NCBI GenBank assembly: GCA_003586115.2 | Contig: QVOM02000116.1 | Coordinates: 45,331,024-45,395,023, forward strand | From: Salvator merianae | Taxonomy: Eukaryota; Chordata; Lepidosauria; Squamata; Teiidae | DNA length: 64,000 nucleotides | Direction: 5' to 3' | Shown here: one piece after another, positions 48,026 through 59,544 of the stretch | Position numbering within the stretch: position 1 is the first letter of the stretch | Layout of the letters: every line of letters begins with the position of its first letter | Program-made: the position numbers and the translations under genes | Notes under the pieces: generated by a model | What the model was told of the DNA's origin: nothing | The model's input: only the letters and a program-made list of their open reading frames with translations | The model's database searches: none

Positions 48026-48589
48026 GGATGCCAGGCCAACGCTGTAGCTGTGTTTCTATTCTGTCTGAAGACAATTCGTTCATTTCTGTTTCTGAGACCT
48101 TTTTTTAATAATAGGGTTAAAGCTGCCAAATAGCCAACCACCTGCTTGCATTCCTCTGAAGGGGGACAGTCATTGTTAACAAAAATCAGCTTCACCATGT
48201 ACTTCAGCATAATCAGGTTATTTTGAACATTTATAGGAACATGGCCAACATGGCTAAAAGGTTCATAAACAACAATGTAAGCTCTCATTAGCTAAACTTC
48301 TTAGATGCCACATCTCTTAAATAGACCTGGTATATTTTAAAAGACTATATGGACCTATTTACAAATACAGACTACTGTTTTATCTTTAAATAATCAATCA
48401 TCATCACCATGTTACTACACCAGAAGGGTTTTTTCTTTAGATATAAAATCTATCCTCAGAGAGTCTTCCAGAATTCTCCAGCTCAGTTGTTGTTAGTCCA
48501 TAGATCACTAGTCTAAACCTGTGGTGAACCAGCATAAGGACAATTTAAAGTCTCAGTTGAATATCTCCTACAGAGACAGGACCAATAAG

Positions 48590-49420
48590 CTAGTGTATCC
48601 ATTGGAGCCAATATGGAGGTTGCATGTAACTCACATGAGGAATACAACCCCATGGTACTTCCAGGAGAGGCTGGGGATATAATTTACTTCACGCTATCCA
48701 CGGACCAAAACAATATTCAGTTTACTGACAAACTTATCCTGGACCCCACTAAGGTCAAAAGCAGTCCTAGCAAGGAATTAAAGATTGCTAGGAGTTTGTA
48801 TGAAGATCTGTTTTCACAGCAGTTTCAAGATTTCAAAGTTCACAAGGACCATTTATCACATGCAGCAACTGCAGCAATAACTCACAAACCAATAAAACAC
48901 AGATTTGCTAGTAAGACGAGTCATACTATTTGTATTAACAGTTTGGTTATTACTGCTTATAAAATTGACCTACAGCAGTCTACCAGTGATGTTTATCATG
49001 CCACCTATGACAAATTTAAAACCCTGGACCAACATCGTATCTAGGAAGTTGTTACCAAAGCAGTAGATTGGTGGTGTCACAGCAGAATCTTACTATAGAT
49101 CACCTTGAAAACTCAAACGACAGTCTGTGTACCCCAGACAACTGCAGGGACACACCAATTGATCATGACAAAATAAGAACAGATTTCAATTTGCACAATG
49201 CTTAGAGGCCTATCCCCTTGTTCTGGGCTCACTGGATATTCTCACTTGGAACACTGCTGGATGAAGAAGTAAAACATCAAAAAGTGATTTAATTGACTTA
49301 CTCTGTAAAATCATAGTTTTGCAAGAATCTGGTAATTGGACACAGACCCTCATATTAATGTCCCAGGATTTCTCACATGTCCTAACCAGCCTGGAATAGT
49401 AATAAGATGAGTAGACAATA
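48590..49420 (+). mobile_element. LINE 5' part with endonuclease start, clade unassigned
   Basis: An open frame of 143 codons (48613-49044) starts MEVACNSHEEYNPMVLPGEA, contains SKELKIARSLYEDLFSQQF, and ends near a degenerate region. Downstream, at about 49230-49345, the same strand encodes DILTWNTAG and then DLIDLLCK and IIVLQESGNW. These are the first two motifs of an apurinic-type (APE) endonuclease domain of a non-LTR retrotransposon (L-T-W-N and Q-E). The endonuclease part is broken by a stop. It differs from the L2-like start (LLNARS) at 51115. The upstream frame is probably ORF1 or the N-terminal extension of the same element; I do not recognise it. Confidence 0.6.
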
Positions 49421-49844
49421 AGTGGTCTCTAGAGTATTGATCAATTCAGAACTAGGCTTGCAAGTGTCAAAAGTGCCCTTGCAGTGTCAGAACCCTAATT
49501 ACCTGATTATTCAAATATACACAAAATTTTATGTAGTTTTTCTTTTTTGTGAATATGTATTTGTCACTTGCTTCCATGAGATATAGTCATGCAGACAGCT
49601 GAATTGGGCTGGAGCTTTGTTTTGAACCACACAAAGGGTTTGTTATTTACTGGTAGGTTTGTTTTTACAAACAATCTGTTTTATAAACATTCATTTATTT
49701 GTGGTCTACTTGGACTCCAAAATAGATTTAGCTACAGTATGTGGCATCTCTGAAGAATCCACCCCTCTTGTCACTAGCTGGACACCTAGAGACACCAAGA
49801 GTAACAAAGAAGAGACTTATTTGTGACTGAGCAAATGGTTATCA

Positions 49845-50040
49845 TCGTATGGTTAAATCATACCTCTTCACCCAGGACCCTGATGCATAGTTTCCTCTGA
49901 ATTTAATCCTGCCAGGGTGGGAGGGTTATATTTTAACTATGTTTTAATGTTTTGTGTTTTTATTGCATGCTGTAACCCACCCTGGAACCTTCAGGTGAAG
50001 GGAGGGATACAAATGTAATAATTAATATATATATATATAT
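49845..50040 (+). mobile_element. L2-like LINE 3' end, sense
   Basis: Reads 'tggttaaatcatacctcttc' (end of ORF), 'acccaggaccctgatgcata', then a T-rich region, 'gtaacccaccctggaacctt' and 'gggagggatacaaatg', closing with an AT dinucleotide run (50023-50040). Confidence 0.7.
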
Positions 50041-51069
50041 GAAGTAGATTTTTGATCAAAAAAGTAAAATAGTTATCTCCCCCCCCCCGCCCCCAAGAGC
50101 ATGGAATCTCCCATTTCTGATGGGAACACTGGGTGAAAAACAGTTAAAATTCTTTAAAAACCACCTATTTGGAGACATGTCTGAGCATAAAAACTCTTAA
50201 CTGTGTTCTGTATAGAAAGCAAAGTCTGTGGATCAGGTCTTATTGTGGAAGGACAGGCAAGATGAGATGACATCCAGTTGGAATTCTGGGTTCCCCCTGT
50301 CTTAAAACATGGACTCTCCAAAGTCGAGTTTTATTTTTATTCCTCTCCCCCCTCCCACATACACACACACCTGCTGCCAGTTCTGAATTTCAGATGTTAG
50401 AGTGTGTGACCAGTAATTAGCAGTGACCATTTTTTGTGAAATAAGTCTCTTTAACTAAGTTGATGAGTAATTTCTCCCCCACTGCTACTTCCCATATATA
50501 ATTATACCACAGGGATTTAGTATCCACAAGTCTCCAAAATTCATGTATTACGAGTAAGTCATTATGTATCCATACACCATAATTAAATCTGTAAAACTAC
50601 CTCTGGCAAGAGCCAAGAGCTAAGTCCGAGAGAGAGCAATTTAGCAACAATTGTTGGTAATAAATTTCCATTTGCAAGTTAACCTTTTAAAACCTTTGAT
50701 ACAGATGTATACTTTTCCAAGCAGAAATTAAAACAGAATGAGCAGCTAATTGTTTTATTGGAGCATGCTTGCAAGATCCAGCTTTCAAGCATGTAACTTG
50801 GAATTGGAAAGCATGATCTGTTGAAAAGCCTGTGTTTTGAAATATTGCTTTGGTTTTGCAGATTTTTAATTGTTAAATAGAAAGCAATACTAAACTTCTA
50901 TAAGAATAATCCAAAGTCTCAGTTATGCTATACCTGACTTCACAATTTCAGATCAAGTTGGGTTAGGATATAGTCAGCTGAGAGCAGTTAAGAACATAGT
51001 AGCAGGCAGAAAAGTCAGATAAGAAGTAGTATTGGATCCATTAAAGCTATCATTTCTTCTGGTTTGCTT

Positions 51070-51800
51070 TTCCACCAGCAGAGTGGGGATGCCTGTCAAC
51101 AGCTCACTGCCCTGGTGATGCTTCTTTTGAATGCCAGATCAGTCCAGAATAAAATATCACTCGTACATGATGATTCTGGATGAGGAGACATGCGTCACTG
51201 AAACCTGGATGGAAGAACTGGACAAGTCTAGCTCTACCTAGGCTTTGACCACCCCCCTTGGTCACACTGGTTGATGACCTTCTCTGGAAGAAAGGCATGG
51301 GTGGGGTACAACCCTTTCGGTTCTCCTGAATCTCTCAATGGCTTTTGATACCATTGACCACGATATCCTTCTGGAAATGCTATTTAGTTTGGGAGTTGGA
51401 GGTACTGTGTATGGTACTGCTCCTTTGTTCAAGACCAGTATTAGACAGTAGTCATGGGAAATTCTTGCTTAACAGCCTGGGAACTAACTCATGTGATTTC
51501 CAGGAGATCAGTCTTATCTCCCGTGCTCCTTAACATCTATATGAAATGGTTGTTTTGTTTTCAGTTTTTTTATCTTGTAGTCATAGAGTAATAGAGTAGT
51601 ATTAGAGTCCAATAAATGCATACAACCTAGTAAATAAAATATGCAGATGACAACCAGTTCTCTCTGTTTCTCTCTCTCATTCCATCTAAATCAACAGGGA
51701 TGGATGAGCTGCTTAACAGGTGCATGGAATCAATAATGGACTGAATGGGAGCCAATAAATTGAAGCTGAATCCAGACAAGACAATGGAGCTGGGCATCAC
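51070..51800 (+). mobile_element. L2-like LINE, internally deleted
   Basis: The left part encodes the start of an L2-type endonuclease: LLLNARSVQNKI near 51118 and VTETWMEELDKS near 51195. It then jumps to reverse-transcriptase sequence (LLNLSMAFDTIDHDILLEML-like near 51325-51385), LLNIYMK, YADDNQFS near 51640, and GANKLKLNPDKT near 51745-51790. Most of the endonuclease and early RT is missing. It belongs to the same family as the copy at 59545. Confidence 0.8.
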
Positions 51801-51843
51801 AGAGGCTTGGGTCTGTGCGATAGAGGGCCTGTTAGCGCTTTGC

Positions 51844-51877
51844 AGCCTAGAATGGTATAAAAATACCATTCTAGGCT
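51844..51877. repeat. Perfect 15-bp hairpin
   Basis: Arms AGCCTAGAATGGTAT and ATACCATTCTAGGCT with a 4-nt A loop. It lies just after the end of the L2-like fragment, in a GC-richer region (51800-52075) with further short inverted repeats ('gccattctcactgtgagtgg'). Confidence 0.85.
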
Positions 51878-52514
51878 ATAGAAGACCCAGTGGCATGGTG
51901 GCCATTCTCACTGTGAGTGGTAGAATAGCCCCAAACTGGGACACCAGCATTTGCAGGGCGAATGCAGACCCGATTGCCGTGCCAGTAGCTGCGGCAACGT
52001 CCAGCTGATGCCAAGGCAAGCAGGATGCAGTGCACAACTGTGCAACCACAGCCACACCATGCCACATCATTTTCTTCCATCAGGCATGATTGGAGCAAAA
52101 TGCTACACCTTCCACTCCATCTTGAAGAAGGTGTTGAATGGAAAACCTTACATTCATGTCCTTGTACTTTTGAGTTTGTTGCTTTAAAGAAGTCATGATC
52201 TTTTAAGAGAGAGTAGGAATCAAAAGGGGAATTCCTGGTCTGTGACGGTGTTTATTTTTGGTAGGGAAAGGTGAGTGTAGGATTCTCTGGTCAAAATCCT
52301 GTCAAAATATTACAGAGCTGGCAGAATACCAGAACACCTTTGGGCTGTCTTAGAGGTTGGCTGGATTTTTTAAAAAAACAATAAAAATGTGAAAATTATC
52401 TGACTCTATTGAAGTAAAGAACTTCTGTCCTAATCTCAGGTGTGATCAAGATGAATAAAATTATCCTTTTATAGCTCAGGATTTTAGAATTAATATTAGC
52501 TTAAACTAATAAGA

Positions 52515-52645
52515 GCTGTACATGCATAGCAGGGCCTGCCAGAAAAGGAAGGAGCGAGGGTTATATTTTAAATAAGTTTTTTACATACATATTTTATCTG
52601 GGACCTTTGGGTGAAGGGCGGGATATAAACTCTTTAATAAGAGAC
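52515..52645 (+). mobile_element. L2-like LINE 3' end, sense
   Basis: Shows 'gcgagggttatattttaaat' and 'gggacctttgggtgaagggc', then 'gggatataaactctttaata'. This may be the 3' end of the fragment at 51070, separated by about 700 bp of unrelated sequence, or a separate insertion. Confidence 0.6.
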
Positions 52646-52983
52646 ATGATTTCCCCAAACTTTCATTCCTCAAATTATTTCTCCATCGCTGTGGCTGTTG
52701 GGCAGTGGCAGGAGAACAAATACGTTTGATGGTGTTGTTCTCCTGTCACTGCAGAGTCGGTTTCTATAATGCATTTGGACACTGCCCAGATTGTAATGTG
52801 ACCACATATGGCATGCTGATCTATGCCACTGTTTGCCCAGTGGCAAATATGCCTCACAGCTCTTTCTTTCATGGGGTATATTAGTGAATTGTCTTCAACT
52901 TTAGCCTGCCATTATTCAAGTTTGAAGCCAGATTGGAGGCTGCTTTCCCCCCAGACATGACTTTTGAATCCAGTGCTCAGTTC

Positions 52984-54055
52984 TAGGGATGTGCACGAAA
53001 TTTCGAAGCAACGAAATTTCGTACGAATTTCGTTGCTTCGCACCATTCGCATCGAATGCGAAGTGCCCTCTCTATCGCGAAAGCGAATAGCGAAAGTCAC
53101 GGCGATTTTCGTCAGTTTTCGTGACCTTCGCTACTCACCGCGAAGGCTATTTTTCGTCTTTTTTCGCTGCGAAAACTGCGATGCAACGAAGCTCGGTAGC
53201 TTCGTAGCCTCAAGTCTCTGCCTCTAGAGGTGGAAATTGTAACGCATCACATTAGGAAAGACGGTATTTTTTTAACTCTTCGCCTGCCTCGCAGCGATCG
53301 CACCGCATGAGGATGAGAAACTCAGATGGCTAGGAGTTAATAAAACGTCTTTGATGGTGGTATATAGTTCTGCTTTTTGAAACAGAGGGCAAGACAAGGC
53401 GTCATTTTGCTGCTGCTCGGAAGTAGGGAGGGAGGGCAAGACGCGGCTGCCGCCAGTCTTCTAAATTACGCGCTGAGCTGAAGGCAATTGCTTCGTGCGT
53501 CGCTGACTAAGCCTGCCAGCCTCGTAGGCGAGGTAATAATTTCTGTGCCCCAAACGATCGGCACGGACGGCAGACAGCGACGAGTCGCGCCGATAAGTTA
53601 AAGGGACAGAAGTTAGCGTGCGTGCGCGCACAGACATGAGCGTCGAAAAGGCATCGAAAATGACAAAAAATCAAAGCGAAAAAAATTCCTTCGCTTGCTT
53701 TCGCTTGCTTTCGAGCTGCAGTGAGGAACCCCAAACGTACCTTCGTTGCTTTGAATCCTGCTACAAACCGGCCGCCGGTAAAAAGTAAGCTCCGTGCAAT
53801 TTTTACTTTTAACGAAGCAACTCCTTAAATTAGCAATGTGGACGGTCAAATATAGAAGGGAGAGGGCAGGGGGATATGCGGCGTTTGTTTTTCGCTACTT
53901 ATTTCATTGATTTTCCACTTCCGGTTTTCGAAAATTTTCGCTGCGAAAACGAAAATCGCCATTTTCGCGACTTCCGTTTTCGTGCGAAAACGAAGCAACG
54001 AAGTTTCGATGCATTGCGAAACGAACAGAGAAAATTCATTTCGTGCACATCCCTA
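52984..54055. mobile_element. hAT-type non-autonomous DNA transposon, complete with 8-bp TSD
   Basis: A 1,072-bp element. The left end TAGGGATGTGCACGAAATTT and the reverse complement of the right end TAGGGATGTGCACGAAATGA are identical for 18 bp. The 8-bp sequence CTCAGTTC flanks it exactly at 52976-52983 and 54056-54063, the size typical of hAT elements. Both subterminal 200-bp regions are crowded with short TTTCG/CGAAA motifs in both orientations, likely transposase-binding sites (inference). No transposase frame is found. The longest frame inside is 87 codons and carries no DDE or hAT-dimerisation motif that I can see. CpG density is far above the surrounding intron, as expected of a young copy. 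Confidence 0.92.
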
Positions 54056-54788
54056 CTCAGTTCCTTTTCATCACTGAGACTATGACTATACTCTAATGCT
54101 CATTTTTGTAATAAAATGATGGACTCATTTTTTTTTTTTATCCAGTAGCAAACATATACTTAGTCCTTACAGAGAGGAGCTGCTGAACGTCTAGCCTTAT
54201 GAAGTAAACAAATTGGAAAAGACAAAGGAATATGTCTTCAATCTTACACTTGTCACTGTTTGTGTATTTATCATTTGCCTATGTTGATCAGAGTTATTTT
54301 TCTTTTGAAACAGTATAATTTTATTTAAATGGACTGGTGAACACTTAAGGGGAAGATTAATTCTTAGCATATCTTGGAGGCCTAGTCTCTTTCTTTTCTT
54401 TTAATTTTGGTTCTGGCATTTCATGTATCTCTTTCCAACATACAAACACAATGATACACCATTTCTGTGACAAGTGGCATGTACTATGTACATTCACCTA
54501 CCTACATCTCTCTCTCTGTTTTTTTTAACAGTGTCAGAATTGCAGTGAACAAGTGCAGCCAGGAATATTTGCTTTTGATATTCCTCTTGCTGTTTAGAAA
54601 GACATTTGACTCTTGTGATGAATCATAGTTCCATATGAGCAATGGGTTCCAATCAGTTCCTGGTTATATCACAGCTGATGGTAGTACAAGATTGTCTATC
54701 TAATTCCATTACTTCCTTCGTGGTTTGTGGTTAGCTGTTTGCAAATAGAATTTCCTAAAATAAAAATATATTGCTATATACTGTGGTA

Positions 54789-55768
54789 ATTCTCAAAGAG
54801 ATGGGAATACCAGACTACCTTATCTGCCTCCTAAAGAATTTATATGTGGATCAAGAAGCAGCTGTTAGAACCAAACATGGAACAATTGACTGGTTCAAGA
54901 TTGGGAAAGGAAAATGACAAGGGTGTATATTGTCACTCTAGTTATTTAACTTATACATAGAGTATGTCATGTAGAATGTCGGGCTGGATGAGTCAAAAGT
55001 TGAAATTAAGATTGCCAGGAGAAATATCAACACCTCAGATACACAGATGATATTACTCTGCTGGCAAAAGTGAAGAATTAAGGAGACTCTTAATGAGGAT
55101 GAAGAAAGAGAATGCAAAAGCTGGCTTTAAGCTCAGCATTAAAAACATTAAGTTCATGGCGTCCAGACCCATCACTTCATGGCAAAGAGAGGGGGAAGAA
55201 ATGGAAGCAGATAGTGACTGCAGCCACAAAATTGAAAGACGCTTGCTCCTTGGGAGGAAAGCTATGAAAGCCTGGACAGCATACTAAAAAGCAGAGGCAG
55301 CACTTTTTCGACAAAGATCCATATAGTCAAAGCTATGGTTTTCCCAGTAGTCATGTATGACTGTGAGAGTTGGACCATAAAGTAGGCTGAGTGCTGAAGA
55401 ATCAACACTTTGAATTCTAGTGCTGGAGAAAGCTTTCGAGAGTCCGTTGGACTGTAAGAAGGTCAAATCAGTCAATATGAAAGGAAATCAACCCTGATTG
55501 GGCACTGGAAGGACTAATACTAAAGCAGAAACTCAGATACTTTGGGCACATAATGGGAAGTCAGGATTCGCTATAGAAGTACCTGATTCTGGGGAAGATC
55601 GAAGGCAAAAGAAGGGAACAGCAGAGGATGAGATGGATAGATATTATCGTAGCAGTGAACATGAGATTGGGCAAACATTGGAAAGACAGTAGAGGACAGA
55701 CTGGCCCGGCGTGTGATGGTCCATTGGGTCACAAAGAATCCAACGCAACTAAATTACTGAACAACAAC
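54789..55768 (+). mobile_element. RTE/BovB LINE, 3' half
   Basis: The sense strand encodes the end of a BovB reverse transcriptase in several frames: YLICLLKNLYVDQEAAVR-like at the start, ADDITLLAKV-like (near 55050), then ENAKAGFKLSIKNIKFMAS and SRPITSWQREGEE, SDCSHKIERRLLLGRKAM, then VIYDCESWTIK-like and the region near 55540 (YFGHIMGSQDSL-like). The 3' end is 'gtgtgatggtccattgggtc' and 'acaaagaatccaacgc', ending in AACAACAAC. Frameshifts and stops make it inactive. The 5' part is missing, as usual for LINEs. Confidence 0.9.
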
Positions 55769-56029
55769 TTTGATAGGGCAGGTTACGTGTTCATATTACA
55801 CTAAATATGGAACACAGGGCAATTCCACAGAATGGAAGCATAATAATTAGTTCACCTGTATACAGAAGAAAATTAAAGACAGTGCAGCTTCACAAGTATG
55901 AAATGGACATTGATCAGAAAATACTCAATATTCATGTAATCTGAGCAGATATTACAGGTGTTTGAAGTAATTTCATTATGGGTACTTTAAAACTCATTTA
56001 CAATTTATACTTTACAACTCAATTACAAA

Positions 56030-56215
56030 ACTCGTTGTTGTTGTTAGGTACAATTGAGTTGTGGCCAGCTCCTGGTTGACTGCATGGGCACCACTATATA
56101 GTTATCTTGGCAGAGATACAGAAATGGTTTGCCGTTGTCTACTTCTGGAGAGAGGCAGGGATCGAATTAGCAACCTTCTGCCCTGCCGCTGAGCTGCAGC
56201 CATTCTCTTACAAAA
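56030..56215 (-). mobile_element. Sauria-type tRNA SINE with BovB-like tail, antisense
   Basis: On the minus strand it begins with a tRNA-like head (GGCTGCAGCTCAGCGGCAGG, then GCTAATTCGATCCCTGCC as B box) and passes through 'aaccatttctgtatctctgc'. It ends with a tail (TGTACCTAACAACAACAACG) like that of BovB, the LINE thought to mobilise Sauria SINEs. The 5' end of the head is diverged. Confidence 0.8.
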
Positions 56216-56444
56216 CTCATAGCCTGGTTTATAAAAATGCTAAGCAGCTTTGTAAGCTTCCCTGTTTGATTGCCATTAGGTATTGTTAGTAGACCATATG
56301 TGGAACCGACATTGCTGACAGTGAAGAGGTTGATATCACAAAGCTGGCATGCTGAAACTTCAGATGACAAGCATGTACCTTGTAGAAAACTCTACTGTAG
56401 TTAAAGTCAGTGGAGATTATTTCTAATGGATTCAGATTGGCTTA

Positions 56445-56652
56445 GGCTGTGATCACACAAAACAAAAAAGAGCACCTCTGAGGCGTCTTATTGAAGGCCT
56501 TGAGGTGGGATTGTTTATACACCAGTCTGATCCTCTCCCATCACATGAACATTCTATGCTAGAAAAGGTGGATTAGAGAAGGACATGAGGGACACACACT
56601 GTCTCTCTGAGGTGCCTCTGAGGCTCCTCTTTTGTTATGTCTGATCACAGCC
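56445..56652. mobile_element. PIF/Harbinger-like MITE with TTA duplication
   Basis: A 208-bp element. The left end GGCTGTGATCACACAAAACA and the reverse complement of the right end GGCTGTGATCAGACATAACA match over about 30 bp with few mismatches (including AGAGGAGC / AAAGAGC and CTGAGGC). The 3-bp sequence TTA flanks both sides, the TWA target typical of PIF/Harbinger. No coding capacity. Confidence 0.8.
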
Positions 56653-58178
56653 TTAGAACGGCATGGCACTCTCCCATCTTGATAGATAGCACTTTTGATT
56701 GCTTATGCTTTTGTGCAGAAAACATGTTTTAGAGTGAGACACTGCTGGTTCCTGTAGCTTTGCACAGTTCAAAAAGCTGACTGGCATACAAGGTAAAAAG
56801 CCACTGAGGGGCAAAAATAAACTGGGAGACCATAGTGGGTTACTGAGCTATGAAAATAGATTCGCTGACAAGTTGTTTAGCACCATCAGGAAGACAGGTC
56901 AGGTCACGAAATCATCCTGGCTGTTGGAGATGCATTCTGTGTTGTGAAGAGGCCCACTTGAATTGCTAAAGGCCACACAATTATAAAAGTATTTTTGAGT
57001 TATTCTAGCTCTCAGTGTGCTTATTTTAAATCGACAGCAAAGCAATGAGTGTTCCAACAGAGGAGGGTATAGCCAGTCGTTGTTGACATGGCAGTCAGTG
57101 CCAGTAATTCCAATGGCTCATAACTCTTAGATACATGTGCCCAGAATGCAATTTTTTTTGTAGAGCTTCTAACATTGGAATTTCCTCCTCGAGAACCCCA
57201 CCTACTGTTACTGTCAGAAGAACGTTTCTGTTTTCCCAGGGTTTTAAGCCCTCCCATGCAAAATTCTTTAACTTTAAGCAGTTTAATTTTATAGTCTAAT
57301 TTAGGTTGCCTGTTGCTATTATTAGCTTATTGAAGGGCTTGGGGGGGGGGGGGTTGGCTATGCTAAGCATTGGTTTATTTACATATAATCTTGTGTTTCA
57401 TTTATTGGCATTTTACTAGCAGCCCTGGGAATGCAAGTCTTTGTTGAAGGCTTAGGATAACATTGCAGTATTGGAATGATGTGAGGTGAGAAAGGCTCTT
57501 AAAACTCCAAGAAGACCTAGCAAATTATGTCTTGCATTTTTTTGTACTAGACTCCACGTTGCATGTACATTCAGTGAAATATATTGCTATGAACTGCTGT
57601 TCCCACTGACCCAAGGCCCCATTGGAAATGGTTTTGGGGACTCGTGTTAGTTTTAAAACTGATTTTCTATGCGAGCTTCTGGAATGAATTTTTCTTGTCA
57701 GGCAAAAAAACAAGATTAGAATTATACTTGGCCTACATAATGAGTTTCATGACCTTTTGAAACAACACGAACATTATTTTATAATTACATCTAGTTATGT
57801 TTTGATTTAAGAGCTGCTTTTTCCTCCACTTGCTTTCTATATTCTTTCCTCCTCCTGTTGCCACCCACTGAGCTTCTGAAGAGCAATCTCAGCCTGACAT
57901 GAATGGAGAAGGTGAAATTAGTTGGTGACTTTGCTATCACGTGGCTCTTAGGGTAGCCCAACGGTAGTACGATGAAGCAGGAAGTCCCATCCACTGCAGA
58001 ACTGTGGCTTGTTTTGTGTTATTACATTTTTATAAACAAAAATGTATGCCAACTATGTTGAGGAAAGGTTGCGTGTAAATATGGTGTAAATACCAGAAAT
58101 CGGTAGCCAATAATCATATTTTAATAGTGGTACCACTTCTGATCTCAGGGTAGAAAAATACATACTAGTGGTTTTTTA

Positions 58179-58589
58179 GGGCCTTTCTGCACTTACCAGT
58201 AGTCCAGATCTAGAAGGGGACTACTGCACATTAGTGAGGTTTAAGGATGGCACCACCCCCTGCTAGTATGCTCTGCGCAGAATAGTCTCCTGCTTAGGTC
58301 TAGATCCAGACTAAACAGGTCCACTGGCATACTTAGCTGGTGGTAAACCAGATCAAGGAGACGTGTGGATGGTGTACTTCCAAAATGGGTCCTCCAGGTG
58401 TCTCATTCCTGGCAATCCGCGTTTTTGGAGCCTGCCTCTAAAGCTCATGTGTGCTTCGGGGCTGGTGCACAGACTAGATCAGAACAGGCATCTCAGTGCA
58501 GCCTAGAGTAATCCATTCCTGCTTTGCAACGGATTACTTGATCCAGACCAGCTGATCCGGATCCCCATCAGATAAAAGCAGAAAGGCCC
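58179..58589. mobile_element. PIF/Harbinger-like MITE with TTA duplication, GGGCC ends
   Basis: A 411-bp element. The ends GGGCCTTTCTGC and its exact complement form 12-bp terminal repeats, and TTA flanks both sides. The ends belong to the same group as the element at 12697 and the fragments at 864 and 3140. The interior contains several GATCC/GATC(C/T)AGA motifs and no clear coding frame. Confidence 0.82.
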
Positions 58590-58751
58590 TTATTTTTTGT
58601 CAGTGCAGATTTTTATGTGTTGCAGCTTTAGGGTGTTCCTTGCTCAGTGGGGAGGCCAGGTTAGTCTTTAACTGAAAATAATTTTTAAAATAGCCAAACT
58701 GTCATCTTGTTTTCCTCTCTCATTTGTTTATCCTGGTTGGCTTGTAAGCAA

Positions 58752-58850
58752 TGCTGTAAGAATGGACATGGTGCCCTACTGGATTGGACAAATGGCCTTT
58801 CTAGGCCAGCAGTCTGTTCTCACAAAGACCATGCAGGGAATCCAACAAGC
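58752..58850 (-). mobile_element. Possible CR1 3' end, antisense, diverged
   Basis: The + strand 'gtgccctactggattggac' followed by 'ggcctttctaggccagcag' and 'ctgttctcacaaag' is like the complement of a CR1 3' end. Extent and family are uncertain. Confidence 0.45.
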
Positions 58851-59309
58851 AGAATATGTTGTGACCTGTCTTGAGAGGCAGGCTGCATCTGAAAGAGCCT
58901 TTAAGAGCACCATAACCCATTATTGTTTGAAGACAAGCCTGATGGATCCTTTCAGATTCAGGAACTCTCCTCTGGGGTCTGAGATGGCATTTCTCTCCCT
59001 TGCTCACTGCTTCTTCTGGTCTTCCTCTGAAGTAAGCAGCCTTCCTATCCTCCTAGTGGTTTCTTTTCTCTGTTCTATACCTTATTACTCTTTTGCTCAC
59101 TCAGGTCACTTTTTGCCTCTTTCTCTTCCTCCTTCTACTGATTCTTAGTTCTTGTTCCTCTTTTACCAGGATCTATTGCCATGTCGTATGTCTGCACCAT
59201 CTCATTTCCCTCTTTGTCCTTCTACTCTGCACCAGTTTGTCAGAAGAGATATATGGAGTCATAGTGACGAAATGTATGGATGTATTTCTGTCTTTTTCTT
59301 TGGTCCTGT

Positions 59310-59525
59310 CCAGACAGGGCCTAAAATGTGAGATTATCCCAGGGCTATGATGGGATTGTCACACGTTTTCATGGCAATCTCAACATAGCCCTGGGCAAAA
59401 GGAGTAGAATCACTCAGTATTTAGGAAAAATTAGCTCCCACCATGGGTTTTCTCCAAATAGCGATATGGCCTACCTGTCTGGAAGCTTGCTCACGGATTC
59501 CTTCCTGAAGAAATGGCCCCTGCGC
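59310..59525. repeat. Partial foldback repeat
   Basis: An inner inverted pair, CCCAGGGCTATGATGGGATTG and the complement of CAATCTCAACATAGCCCTGGG, lies around a short A/C/T centre. It starts after 'gtccagacagggcctaaaat'. It ends at the edge of the L2-like LINE. Probably a MITE copy that lost its outer end. Confidence 0.5.
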
Positions 59526-59544
59526 ATGTGCAGGACCATTTAAG

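Noticed and set aside
52984..54055. CpG-rich block as a possible promoter CpG island
   Set aside because: The borders coincide exactly with hAT ends and the 8-bp duplication, so the CpG content belongs to the transposon.
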